Origin: Pseudorhodobacter sp. MZDSW-24AT | GTDB lineage: Bacteria > Pseudomonadota > Alphaproteobacteria > Rhodobacterales > Rhodobacteraceae | Direction of reading: 5' to 3' | DNA: 64,000 bases | Assembly (NCBI RefSeq): GCF_002794355.1 | Contig: NZ_PGOI01000008.1 | Span: forward strand, 248,001-312,000 | In this document: one piece after another, positions 8,780 through 17,447 of the stretch | Layout of the letters: each line of letters opens with the position of its first letter | Numbering within the stretch: the stretch's first letter is position 1 | Notes under the pieces: generated by a model | Database searches by the model: none | The model's input: the letters and a program-made list of their open reading frames with translations, nothing else | Told to the model about the DNA's origin: nothing | Position numbers and translations under genes: made by a program

Positions 8780-10012
8780 TCATTCCGCCGGTTGTGGCAG
8801 GCCGCGTGCAAAGATTGTTTCATATCCCGGCTCGGGATGGCGGGGGATCAGCAGGACCAGCGCGAAAGCGATCAGCGCCATCCCCGCGCCAAGCAGAAAC
8901 ACGTAATCCGGCGAAGTCGCCCACAGATACCCCATCGCGGCCGGCAAAAACACCGCAGCGATGTGGTTGATGGTGAAGGAAACCGCCGCCGTAGGGGCAA
9001 TATCGGCAGGATCGGCGATCTTCTGAAAATAGGTGCGCAGGGCAAAGGAGAGCGCAAAGAACATCTGATCGGCGATATACAGCGCCCCGGCGATCACCAG
9101 CCCCCAGCCGAACCAGTAAAGCCCGCCATACAGCAGGAACACCAGCGTCAGTCCCAGATACTCGAAGGCCATCACCGAACGTTCGCCAAACCGCCCCAAG
9201 GCGCGCCCCATCGCCGGGGCCGCCACCATCTGCAGAACATAGTTGATGAGCAAAAGCGCCGTCATCTCTGACACTTTCATGCCAAAGCGTTCGACCATCA
9301 TGAACCCGGCAAAGACCACAAAGATCTGCCGCCGCGATCCGGCCATGAATTGCAGCGCATAAAACAGCCAATAGCGCCGCCGCAGCACGATGGAGTTGCG
9401 CTGCTTGACCGGGTTCACGAATTGCGGATAGGCCAAGGCCGCAAAAAGCGTAAGCAGGATCGTCGCCCCGCCCGACACCATGTAAACCGTGTCATAGGTC
9501 AGCGCGAACCGCTCCCACAGCACCACCAGCAGGCCATAGGCCAGCAGCGCCGCCCCGGACCCCACCGCCACAATCCGCCCCAGCACCTGTGGCGCGCGGC
9601 CCTTCTCCACCCATTGCAGTTGCAAGGATTGGTTGACCGTCTCGAAGTAGTGAAAGCCGATCGACGACAGCAAGGTCACGATCAGCAACCCGCCAAAGCT
9701 GGGAAACCACGCCGTCACCGCCGTTGCCAGCCCCAGAAGCAGCAGGCTCGACAACGCCAGCACCTGTTCACGGAACACCAGCAAAAGCGCGATCACCAGC
9801 ACCGCCAGCAAGCCCGGAATCTCGCGCACCGTGTGCAGCCAGCCGATCTCGACCCCGGTGAACCCGGCCATCTCGATCACAAAGTTGTTCAGCACCGCCG
9901 ACCATGTGGCAAAGGCCAAAGGCATCGCAGCGGCCATCACATACAGCAGCGCCTCGGGCCTGCGCCAACGCGGCAAGCTGTGGGCATCATCAAGGGACAT
10001 GCGCTCGAACAT
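8780..10012 (-). CDS. MFS-type transporter
   Basis: A 410-aa polytopic membrane protein with about 12 hydrophobic segments. The N-terminal PEALLYVMAAAMPLAFATWSAVLNNF and the paired halves around a polar loop (FVNPVKQRNSIVLRRRYW) fit the major facilitator superfamily. The substrate cannot be inferred. The start ATG has AGGGGA upstream. Its promoter region (10013-10132) is shared divergently with the EamA transporter gene. Confidence 0.8.
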   Translation of the reverse strand: MFERMSLDDAHSLPRWRRPEALLYVMAAAMPLAFATWSAVLNNFVIEMAGFTGVEIGWLHTVREIPGLLAVLVIALLLVFREQVLALSSLLLLGLATAVTAWFPSFGGLLIVTLLSSIGFHYFETVNQSLQLQWVEKGRAPQVLGRIVAVGSGAALLAYGLLVVLWERFALTYDTVYMVSGGATILLTLFAALAYPQFVNPVKQRNSIVLRRRYWLFYALQFMAGSRRQIFVVFAGFMMVERFGMKVSEMTALLLINYVLQMVAAPAMGRALGRFGERSVMAFEYLGLTLVFLLYGGLYWFGWGLVIAGALYIADQMFFALSFALRTYFQKIADPADIAPTAAVSFTINHIAAVFLPAAMGYLWATSPDYVFLLGAGMALIAFALVLLIPRHPEPGYETIFARGLPQPAE

Positions 10013-10132
10013 AGCAAATCCCCTACACCCGAAGCGCGCGCCGTGCCAAGCGCGCGATTGTGTGGGTTACAGAGGCCCGTCTTGCGCCCTCCTTAGCACC
10101 CGCTTACGCATGGAGAAAACGAGGGCATGGGC

Positions 10133-10969
10133 ATGAGCCTTGGGGTGTTTCTGGCCGTTCTGGGCGCGGCCTTCCTGCATGCGCTGTGGAACGCGCTGAT
10201 CAAGCTGGGCACCTCGAAGGTGGGCACCATGGTGATCCTCTCGGTGATCGAAGTGCCCATCGGCCTTGCCGTCATCGCGGTCTCGCCCCCCATCGACCCG
10301 GCGGCGATCCCTTGGGTCATCGCGGCGGGATGCACGCATTTCGCCTACAAGTTCTTCCTCACCTACGCCTATGACCGGGGCGACCTGTCGCGCGTCTATC
10401 CGATCGCGCGTGGCGCGGCGCCCATGGTGGTGGCGCTGGTGGGCGCGCTGATGCTGCCCGATGCGGTCAGCGGCCAGCAATATCTTGCCATCGCCGTGCT
10501 GGGCTGCGGCATCCTTCTGATGGCACGCGGCGTCTTCTCCAGCGGCGAGGACCGCCGCCTTTTGCCCTTCGCCTTGGGCTCGGCGGCGGCCACCGCGACC
10601 TATACGATGATCGACGGCATGGGGGCTCGCATTTCCGGCGCGCCCGCCGCCTATGTGGCTTGGGTCTTCGTCGCCGATGGCCTGATCTTCACCTTGGGCA
10701 TGCTCGCGCTGCGCGGCCGGTCTGTCCTGCCGATGAACCGCCGGGCTTGGGCGCTTGGGTCTGTCGCCTCGGCCGCAAGCTATGGGGCCTATGCCGTGTC
10801 GATCTGGGCGATGACCATCGCCCCCATCGCGGTGGTGGCCGCCTTGCGCGAAACCTCGATCCTGTTCGCCGTGCTGATCGGATGGATCGCCTTCGGCGAA
10901 AAAATGAACGGCGAGAAAGCCCTCGCCGCTCTTGTCATCGTCGCAGGGGTCTTGCTCACCCGGCTTTAA
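10133..10969 (+). CDS. EamA/DMT-family permease
   Basis: A 278-aa inner-membrane protein with ten hydrophobic segments in two repeats, the drug/metabolite transporter fold (LGAAFLHALWNALIKLG in the first half; APIAVVAALRETSILFAVLIGWIAFGEKM in the second, the EamA signature). I prefer the ATG at 10133, which has GAGGG eight bases upstream. An ATG at 10127 is in frame but too close to the Shine-Dalgarno. The stop overlaps the stop of pcs on the other strand. Confidence 0.85.
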   Translation: MSLGVFLAVLGAAFLHALWNALIKLGTSKVGTMVILSVIEVPIGLAVIAVSPPIDPAAIPWVIAAGCTHFAYKFFLTYAYDRGDLSRVYPIARGAAPMVVALVGALMLPDAVSGQQYLAIAVLGCGILLMARGVFSSGEDRRLLPFALGSAAATATYTMIDGMGARISGAPAAYVAWVFVADGLIFTLGMLALRGRSVLPMNRRAWALGSVASAASYGAYAVSIWAMTIAPIAVVAALRETSILFAVLIGWIAFGEKMNGEKALAALVIVAGVLLTRL

Positions 10970-11667
10970 CGCAGGCCCGGCCGCTCCGGGATCACCTGTT
11001 GCGCGATCCCCGCGAAGGTCAGGTAAAGCGAGGTCAGGATCAGCCCCCAATGCGCCCAAGACGCCGGGTGGAATTCCACGAACGCCGCCCAACCGGCAAA
11101 AATCACCCACAGCAGCGAAACCGGCAAGGACACCGCGCGCCAGCGTTTGGTGCGGGTCGGGTGGATGAACTTCAGGTTCAGGAACATGGCCACCGTCAGC
11201 GCGATCACAATCGCCAGAATCACACCTTTGCTCGGAGCCACCGCGAACAGAACCAGCACCACCATGTTCCAGCAGGCCGGAAAGCCTGAAAAGGATTTGT
11301 CCTTTGTCTTCATGCGGGTATCGGCGAAATAGATCACCGAGCCATAGACAATCACAATGATTGCAATCCAGCCTGTCCAGCCCGGCAGCAGGCCGGACTT
11401 GAACAAGGCATAGGCCGGAATGAAAACATAGGTCAGGAAGTCGATGATCAGGTCCAGCAGAACCCCATCATAATTCGGCCAGTTCTTGTTCACCTCGTAG
11501 CGCCGTGCCAGAGGCCCGTCGATGCCATCGACAATCAGGGCAAACACCAGCCACAAAAACATCAGGCTCCACTTTTCCTCGACAGCCGCCAGCATGGCGA
11601 ACATCGACAAAACAGCGCCAGAAGCGGTCAGCAGGTGAACGGAGAGGGCTTTGTAACGTAGATCCAT
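10966..11667 (-). CDS. pcs: Phosphatidylcholine synthase
   Basis: A 233-aa integral membrane CDP-alcohol phosphotransferase that makes phosphatidylcholine from CDP-diacylglycerol and free choline. The motif is D-G-x2-A-R-x12-G-x3-D-x3-D (from DGPLARRYEV to GVLLDLIIDF). The 12-residue spacer, rather than the usual eight, is diagnostic of Pcs. Seven to eight hydrophobic helices are visible. I start at the ATG giving MDLRYKALSVHLL; a TTG six codons upstream is possible. Choline-dependent membrane synthesis fits an alphaproteobacterium. Confidence 0.93.
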   Translation of the reverse strand: MDLRYKALSVHLLTASGAVLSMFAMLAAVEEKWSLMFLWLVFALIVDGIDGPLARRYEVNKNWPNYDGVLLDLIIDFLTYVFIPAYALFKSGLLPGWTGWIAIIVIVYGSVIYFADTRMKTKDKSFSGFPACWNMVVLVLFAVAPSKGVILAIVIALTVAMFLNLKFIHPTRTKRWRAVSLPVSLLWVIFAGWAAFVEFHPASWAHWGLILTSLYLTFAGIAQQVIPERPGLR

Positions 11668-11728
11668 CACGTTTTGATGGCGCAAAGCGCGGTCGGGCGC
11701 AACCGCTCAGGCGCTCCTTGCACAAAGT

Positions 11729-12649
11729 TCAGGCACGCGGATGTGCCTTTTCATACACGTCCATCAGGCGCGCGGCATCGACCGCCGTGTAAACCTGCGT
11801 GGTCGACAGCGAGGCGTGGCCCAACAATTCCTGAATCGCCCGCAAGTCGCCGCCCGCGGCCAGCAGATGGGTGGCAAAGCTGTGGCGCATGGCATGTGGG
11901 GTGGCGGTCGCGGGCAGGCCCAACTGCATCCGCGCCCGCTCGACCACGGCCGAGATCAGGCGCGGGTTCAGTGGCCCGCCCCGCGCGCCCCGGAACAACG
12001 GCTGATCCGCCTCCAGTGGGAACGGGCACAGCCGCACATAATCGGCCACCGCCGCGCGTGTCACCGGCAGCACCGGCACCAGCCGAATCTTGTTGCCCTT
12101 GCCGGTGATGCGCAACACCTCTGGCAGCGGATGCGCCGCCCCCGTCAGGGCCAAGGCTTCAGAAATCCGCAAGCCGCAGCCATACAGCAACGTCACCACC
12201 GCCCGGTCACGCGCGCCCACCCAATCTTCCCGCGCCTGTTCACCCACAGCCGCGATCATGTCCTGCGCGCCCTCCACGCTCAGCGGGCGCGGCAACTTGC
12301 GCTTGAACCGCGGCGCGCGCGCCGACAGCACCGTTGTCGCATCGGCCCCCGCGCGATCCGCCACCCAAGCGGTGAAATTCTTCACCGAACTCAGCGCCCG
12401 CGCCAGCGACCGCGCCGACAGCCCCCGCGCGCGCTCATGCGCCATCCACGCCCGCAAATCGCCTTGCGGCAGATGCCCCAGATCCGCCAACCCCTCGGTG
12501 CCGCCACGATGCCGCGCGAGAAATTCCAGATATCCCGTCACATCGCGCAGATAGGCGGTCACCGTATTGCGCGCCGCCCCATGCACACCCGAAAGCTGCT
12601 GGCTCCAACTCTCCAGCGCCGCGCGCACCTGAGGAGACAGCGTCGTCAT
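11729..12649 (-). CDS. xerC: Tyrosine recombinase XerC
   Basis: A 306-aa site-specific recombinase that resolves chromosome dimers at dif with XerD. After an N-terminal SAM-like core-binding domain, the catalytic residues are in order: R in YGCGLRISEAL, K in GKGNKIRLVPV, H-x-x-R in HAMRHSFATHLL, H in LLGHASLSTTQ, and Tyr in QVYTAVD. The ATGA overlap with the upstream DUF484 gene is the standard arrangement for chromosomal xerC, so this is not a mobile-element integrase. Confidence 0.93.
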   Translation of the reverse strand: MTTLSPQVRAALESWSQQLSGVHGAARNTVTAYLRDVTGYLEFLARHRGGTEGLADLGHLPQGDLRAWMAHERARGLSARSLARALSSVKNFTAWVADRAGADATTVLSARAPRFKRKLPRPLSVEGAQDMIAAVGEQAREDWVGARDRAVVTLLYGCGLRISEALALTGAAHPLPEVLRITGKGNKIRLVPVLPVTRAAVADYVRLCPFPLEADQPLFRGARGGPLNPRLISAVVERARMQLGLPATATPHAMRHSFATHLLAAGGDLRAIQELLGHASLSTTQVYTAVDAARLMDVYEKAHPRA

Positions 12650-13338
12650 GCCAGCCAGCGCCGCATGGTCCGCTCGAACACGCCTGCGAAAAACGCCAGC
12701 AGATCGGTGCCATGCGTCGGCTTGAACTGATGCGGGTCCTCGGCCCCCAGCACCAGCATGCCCGGCAGCCGCCCCTTGCCGAAATCCAGCTTCAACAGCG
12801 CTTCCGACCGAATCCAGCCCGCGCTTTCGCCATAAATCATGTCCGAGGCCGGAATGGTCTGGCGCAGCGTCACCGGACGCAAAGGCACGTTGCGCCCGCC
12901 CGACAGGTATTCCCCCACGAACCCCGGCCCGGCCACGAACAGCACCTCGCCCAGCTTGCGCAAGGCCGGGTCTTCGGCATCCTGCACCGATTCCAGCACC
13001 AAGCGCACACTGTCCACCCGCAAGGTCGCCGCCACATCCGTGGCAAGATTTTTCAGGAAATCCTCAAAGCTCAGCGGGTCCAGCATCTGCATGATCGCCC
13101 GGTGCACCTGATTGGTGCCCGCCAGATTCTCATAGGCCGCCGCGATCACCGTGCGATGCGTGTCTTCCAGCCGGTCCAGACGGTTTGACAACCGCTCCAT
13201 CGCGATCCCGCGCAGGTCCACCACATTGCTGCCCATCGCGCGTTCGTTCGCGCCGATCAGCGCGGCCATCAGATCGCGGTCCTCGAGAATCGTCTCGGGC
13301 TCCGCAATCAGGCGGTCGCGCAGGTCTTGTTCGATCAT
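12646..13338 (-). CDS. DUF484 family protein
   Basis: A 230-aa protein of the DUF484 family, a GAF-like fold usually encoded directly upstream of xerC. Visible are the coiled N-terminal segment (residues 30-70, ANERAMGSNVVDLRGIAMERL) and the GAF-like LRVDSVRLVLESV...LLKLDFGKGRLPGMLVLGAEDP region. It overlaps xerC by four bases and so is translationally coupled. Function unknown. Confidence 0.88.
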   Translation of the reverse strand: MIEQDLRDRLIAEPETILEDRDLMAALIGANERAMGSNVVDLRGIAMERLSNRLDRLEDTHRTVIAAAYENLAGTNQVHRAIMQMLDPLSFEDFLKNLATDVAATLRVDSVRLVLESVQDAEDPALRKLGEVLFVAGPGFVGEYLSGGRNVPLRPVTLRQTIPASDMIYGESAGWIRSEALLKLDFGKGRLPGMLVLGAEDPHQFKPTHGTDLLAFFAGVFERTMRRWLA

Positions 13339-13500
13339 CGTCTCTCTGCCCGGTTCTTCTTGGTGATTTGTCTGCGATCATAGCAAAAAGCGTCCCGCAT
13401 GGGGAAGGTCTTGTGCCGCCGCCTTTGGCTGGGTGTCGCATTCCGCCGCCCCGCTGTATCTGTTATGTCGCTTTGGCAATGCGCGGAAGGGGGCACAGTC

Positions 13501-14352
13501 TTGGCGGAAATTCTGATCCTTTACACCGGCGGCACCATCGGCATGGTCCCCGGCCCCGAAGGCCTGCATCCCGGCGCGGGCGTTCTGGAAACCGCCCTTG
13601 CCACGCTCACGCCGACCGGCACACAGACAACGGTCGAGACATTCTCGCCCTTGATCGACAGTGCCAATATCCGCCCGGCCGACTGGAACCACATGCTCGA
13701 CCGGATCGCGGCATGGCAAGGCACGGCGGTGATCATCGTGCATGGCACCGACACCATGGCCTATACCGGCGCCGCCCTCTCCGCCGCGCTGGCAACGCCC
13801 CGCCTGCCCGTCATCCTTTGCGGCGCCATGGCACCGCTGAACACGGGCGGCGATGCAGAGGCAAACCTTTCCCTCGCGCTCGCCTCGGCCCAGACAGCGC
13901 CCCCCGGTGTCTGGCTCGCCTTTGCCGGCAAGCTCCTGCCCGGTGCGGGGCTGGTCAAGCAAGACAGCCACAGCGCCGACGCCTTCCGCAGCACAGCCCA
14001 GACCCCGCAGCCCGCCGCTGCCGCGCGCTTTGCGCCGCGTCGGCTGGCCATCCTGTCGCTTTCCCCCGGCCTGCCCGCCCCAGCCCTCGCCGCCGCCTTG
14101 GCCGAACTCGACGGCGCCGTTTTGCGCGTCTTTGGTGCGGGCACCATGATGCAAGACCCCGCCCTCATCGCGGCCTTGCGCAACGCCACTGCCGCAGGCT
14201 GCCGCCTGCGTGCGGTCAGCCAATGCGAAAACGGCGGGCTGATGCCCGCCGCCTATGCGGCCGGGGCCGCGCTCTGGTCTGCCGGAGTGGAAAACGGCGG
14301 CCATGAGACGGCCGAACTCGCGCTCGCCCGCCTGTGGCTGTCACTCTCCTGA
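13501..14352 (+). CDS. L-asparaginase-family protein
   Basis: A 283-aa amidohydrolase. The two catalytic-threonine motifs are LYTGGTIGMVPG at the N-terminus and VIIVHGTDTMAYTG near residues 78-91; the second carries the T-D-K/M region of asparaginase. The start is a TTG at 13501, seven bases after a strong AAGGGGG. Upstream ATGs at 13399 and 13465 would add non-homologous residues. No signal peptide, so a cytoplasmic enzyme is likely. It could equally be a glutaminase-asparaginase. It meets the transaldolase gene end to end. Confidence 0.85.
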   Translation: MAEILILYTGGTIGMVPGPEGLHPGAGVLETALATLTPTGTQTTVETFSPLIDSANIRPADWNHMLDRIAAWQGTAVIIVHGTDTMAYTGAALSAALATPRLPVILCGAMAPLNTGGDAEANLSLALASAQTAPPGVWLAFAGKLLPGAGLVKQDSHSADAFRSTAQTPQPAAAARFAPRRLAILSLSPGLPAPALAAALAELDGAVLRVFGAGTMMQDPALIAALRNATAAGCRLRAVSQCENGGLMPAAYAAGAALWSAGVENGGHETAELALARLWLSLS

Positions 14353-15006
14353 TCAGATGATCTTCTGACCGGTCTTGGCCCAGTCTTTCATGAACTGATC
14401 CAAGCCCTTGTCGGTCAGCACATGGCCCGCCATCGCCTTGATCACCGAAGGCGGCGCCGTCATCACATCGGCCCCAATCAGCGCGCATTGCGTGACATGG
14501 TTGGCGGTGCGGATCGACGCGGCCAGAATCTGCGTGTCAAAACCGTAGTTGTCATAGATCTGACGGATGTCGCCGATCAGTTCCAGCCCGTCCAGGTTGA
14601 TGTCATCCAGACGCCCGATGAAGGGGCTGATGAAGGTCGCCCCCGCCTTGGCTGCCAGCAGCGCCTGATTTGCGCTGAAGCACAGGGTCACGTTCACCAT
14701 GAAGCCTTCGCTCGAAAGCACCTTGCAGGTCTTCAATCCGTCCCAGGTCAGCGGCACCTTGACGGCGATGTTCTCGGCGATCTCGGCCAGCTTGCGGCCT
14801 TCGGCGATCATGTCATCGGCCTTGAGCGCCACGACTTCGGCCGACACCGGGCCCGAAACGATGCCGCAGATCTCTTTGGTCACTTCCAGAATGTCCCGGC
14901 CGGACTTCAGGATCAGCGAGGGGTTGGTGGTCACACCATCCACCATGCCAAGGTCGTTCAACTCGGCAATCGCCTCGACATCGGCGGTGTCTACGAAAAA
15001 TCTCAT
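14353..15006 (-). CDS. tal: Transaldolase / fructose-6-phosphate aldolase-like protein
   Basis: A 217-aa single-domain TIM-barrel aldolase of the short transaldolase class. [31 protein letters not shown] is the family N-terminus (given in two overlapping parts: [16 protein letters not shown] and [10 protein letters not shown]). The Schiff-base lysine is in [13 protein letters not shown]. Whether it has transaldolase or fructose-6-phosphate aldolase activity cannot be decided by eye. It is divergent from priA, with 76 bases between the starts. Confidence 0.92.
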   Translation of the reverse strand: MRFFVDTADVEAIAELNDLGMVDGVTTNPSLILKSGRDILEVTKEICGIVSGPVSAEVVALKADDMIAEGRKLAEIAENIAVKVPLTWDGLKTCKVLSSEGFMVNVTLCFSANQALLAAKAGATFISPFIGRLDDINLDGLELIGDIRQIYDNYGFDTQILAASIRTANHVTQCALIGADVMTAPPSVIKAMAGHVLTDKGLDQFMKDWAKTGQKII

Positions 15007-15082
15007 GGGGCGCGTCCTTCGATGGGTTGCGAGGGGTTCACCGGGGGTTTACCCCATCAGCACACAGAACGAAAGACAGCGG

Positions 15083-17296
15083 ATGGCGCCTACAGTCACA
15101 GATCGGACCTTTGCCGCAGGCGAGACGGTGGGCGTGCTGATCACCGAGTCGCTGGGCCGCTCGGGTCTGGGCCTGCTGGATTACCGCGCGCCCGAGGGCG
15201 GCTGCGGGTCGGGCGATTTTGTCGAGGTGCCGCTTGGCCCGCGCAAGGTGCTTGGCGTGGTCTGGGGCGCGGGCGAAGGCAGCTATGACGCCGCCAAGCT
15301 GCGCAGCATTGCCCGCGTGCTTGACGCGCGCCCGATGCGGGCCGAGTTGCGCGCCTTTCTCGCCCGCGCTGCCGATTACACCCTGACCCCCCTGCCCGCG
15401 ATGCTGCGCTTGGCCACCCGCGCCCCGGGGCTGATGTCGGGGGCGGCGACCCGCCGGGTCTATCGCCTTGCCGGGCCGGTGCCGAACCAGCTTACCGATG
15501 CGCGCTTTCGAGTGATCGAGGCCTTGCGCGATTACGGCGGCGCATCGGTCACGCTGTCAGAACTGACGGAAGCCGCAGGCTGCACCGCTTCGGTGGTCAA
15601 GGGCTTGGTCGCCAAAGGCGTGCTGGCCGAAGAAGACGCCCCCAAGGACACGCCCTATCCGCCCCTGAATGCCCGCACCGAAGGGCGGCTCGCAGGCGAT
15701 CAGATCACCGCCGGGGATGCGCTGGTGGCGGCGGTGGACAGGGGGGACTATTCCTGCACCCTCCTCAAAGGCGTGACCGGATCGGGCAAGACGGAAGTCT
15801 ACCTCGAAGCCGTCGCCGAATGCCTGCGCCAAGGACGTCAGGCGCTGGTGCTGTTGCCCGAAATCGCGCTGACCGCCGATTTCCTGACGCGCGTGCAGGC
15901 CCGCTTTGGCGCCCGCCCCGCCGAATGGCATTCCGGCGTGACAATGACCGAGCGCCGCCGCCTGTGGCGCATGGTGGCCGAAGGCGGCGCCAGCTTCGTG
16001 GTGGGCGCGCGCTCTGCCCTGTTCCTGCCCTTTCAGGATCTTGGCCTGATCGTGGTGGATGAGGAACACGACACCTCCTACAAACAGGAAGAAGGCGTGC
16101 TGTACAACGCGCGCGATATGGCGGTGCTGCGCGGGGCGATTGCGGGCTGCCCGGTGGTGCTGGCCTCGGCCACGCCCTCGCTGGAAAGCTGGGCCAATGC
16201 GGACGCCGGGAAATATCAGCGCGTGGATCTGGGCGCCCGCTATGGCGCGGCGGAAATGCCCCGGATGCAGGCAATCGACATGCGGGCGGAAACGCTCAGC
16301 CCCGATCGCTTCGTCTCCCCCAGCCTCGCCGCCGCCGTCACCGCGCGCGTGGCCAAGGGGGAACAGGCGCTCTTGTTCCTCAATCGGCGTGGCTATGCGC
16401 CGATCACGCTGTGCCGCGCCTGCGGCCATCAGGTCGGCTGCGATGACTGTGATGCCCGCATGGTCGAACACCGCTTTCTCAAGCGCCTCGTGTGCCATCA
16501 ATGCGGCGCCACCAAACCCGTGCCCACCGCCTGCCCTGCCTGCAAGGTGGAAGGCAAGATGGCCGCCGTCGGCCCCGGAGTGGAACGCTTGGCCGAGGAG
16601 GTCACCGCCCGCTTCCCCGAGGCGCGGGTGGCCGTGCTGTCCTCCGACCTGTTCGGCTCCGCCCGCGCGCTGAAAGCGCAGATCGAGACCATCGCCGCGG
16701 GCGGCGCCGACATCATCATCGGCACGCAGATCGTCGCCAAAGGCCACAACTTCCCCCTGCTCACCCTCGTCGGCGTCATCGACGCCGACCTCGGGTTGCA
16801 GGGGTCAGACCTGCGGGCGGCCGAGCGCACCTTTCAACTAATGCGGCAGGTGGCCGGACGCGCAGGACGGGCAGAGTTGCGGGGCACCGCGCTGCTGCAA
16901 ACCCACCAGCCCGATCACCCGGTGATCCGCGCCATTCTGGGCGGGGATGAAGAAGCCTTCTGGAAAGCCGAAGCCGCCGAGCGCCAATCCGCAGGCGTGC
17001 CCCCTTATGGCCGGATGGCGGGAATCATCCTCTCCGGCCCCGATGTGGCACAGGTCTTTGACATCGGCGCCGAACTCGCGCGCCTCGACGCTCCCTTGCG
17101 CCGGATCGGCGCGCAGGTCTTTGGCCCGGCCCCCGCCCCCATCGCCCGGGTGCGCGGCCGCCACCGCGTCCGTCTTCTGGTGAAGGCCGACAAGGGCACC
17201 GCCTTGCAAGCGGCGCTGAGTGAATGGGTGGCCCAGATCAAGCTGCCCAATACCCTACGCCTCGCCATCGACATCGACCCGCAGAGCTTTTACTGA
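15083..17296 (+). CDS. priA: Primosomal replication restart helicase PriA
   Basis: A 737-aa superfamily 2 helicase that restarts stalled forks. The Walker A is GVTGSGKTEVY, Walker B IVVDEEHD, and motif III is LASATPS. Eight Cys form the two zinc sites: CRACGHQVGCDDCDARM, then CHQCG and CPACK. The C-terminal domain includes the Q-R-x-G-R-x-G-R-like RQVAGRAGR. The ATG at 15083 starts MAPTVTDRTFAAGETV; the frame is open another 128 codons upstream, antisense to the transaldolase gene. An inverted pair of 3' elements follows. Confidence 0.96.
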   Translation: MAPTVTDRTFAAGETVGVLITESLGRSGLGLLDYRAPEGGCGSGDFVEVPLGPRKVLGVVWGAGEGSYDAAKLRSIARVLDARPMRAELRAFLARAADYTLTPLPAMLRLATRAPGLMSGAATRRVYRLAGPVPNQLTDARFRVIEALRDYGGASVTLSELTEAAGCTASVVKGLVAKGVLAEEDAPKDTPYPPLNARTEGRLAGDQITAGDALVAAVDRGDYSCTLLKGVTGSGKTEVYLEAVAECLRQGRQALVLLPEIALTADFLTRVQARFGARPAEWHSGVTMTERRRLWRMVAEGGASFVVGARSALFLPFQDLGLIVVDEEHDTSYKQEEGVLYNARDMAVLRGAIAGCPVVLASATPSLESWANADAGKYQRVDLGARYGAAEMPRMQAIDMRAETLSPDRFVSPSLAAAVTARVAKGEQALLFLNRRGYAPITLCRACGHQVGCDDCDARMVEHRFLKRLVCHQCGATKPVPTACPACKVEGKMAAVGPGVERLAEEVTARFPEARVAVLSSDLFGSARALKAQIETIAAGGADIIIGTQIVAKGHNFPLLTLVGVIDADLGLQGSDLRAAERTFQLMRQVAGRAGRAELRGTALLQTHQPDHPVIRAILGGDEEAFWKAEAAERQSAGVPPYGRMAGIILSGPDVAQVFDIGAELARLDAPLRRIGAQVFGPAPAPIARVRGRHRVRLLVKADKGTALQAALSEWVAQIKLPNTLRLAIDIDPQSFY

Positions 17297-17323
17297 CCCA
17301 CCCTTGCGCCGAGTGCCACCCGC

Positions 17324-17418
17324 GGACGCCTCCGGCGGGAGTATTTCAGAAAGGTGCAAATGACAAAGCGCGCGCCCGATTTGCACCTTTTCCAAATACT
17401 CCCCCGCCGGAGGCGTCC
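17324..17418. repeat. Head-to-head pair of 3'-end elements between priA and ileS
   Basis: The left arm (17324-17360) reads GGCGGGAGTATTT, three bases, then AAAGGTGCAAA. The right arm (17380-17418) is its inverted copy, with TTTGCACCTTT, then AAATACTCCC and CGCCGGAGGC. They enclose 19 unrelated bases. Each arm points away from the stop of one of the two convergent genes, so together they probably form a bidirectional terminator. Near-identical arms occur at 31623 and 56636. Confidence 0.8.
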
Positions 17419-17447
17419 GACGGGGACGCAGCGGCGAGGGGGCAGGA

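Noticed and set aside
11729-12649. Tyrosine recombinase as a sign of a prophage or integrative element
   Set aside because: It is coupled to DUF484 with the sequence of chromosomal XerC; no attachment sites, phage genes or tRNA next to it.
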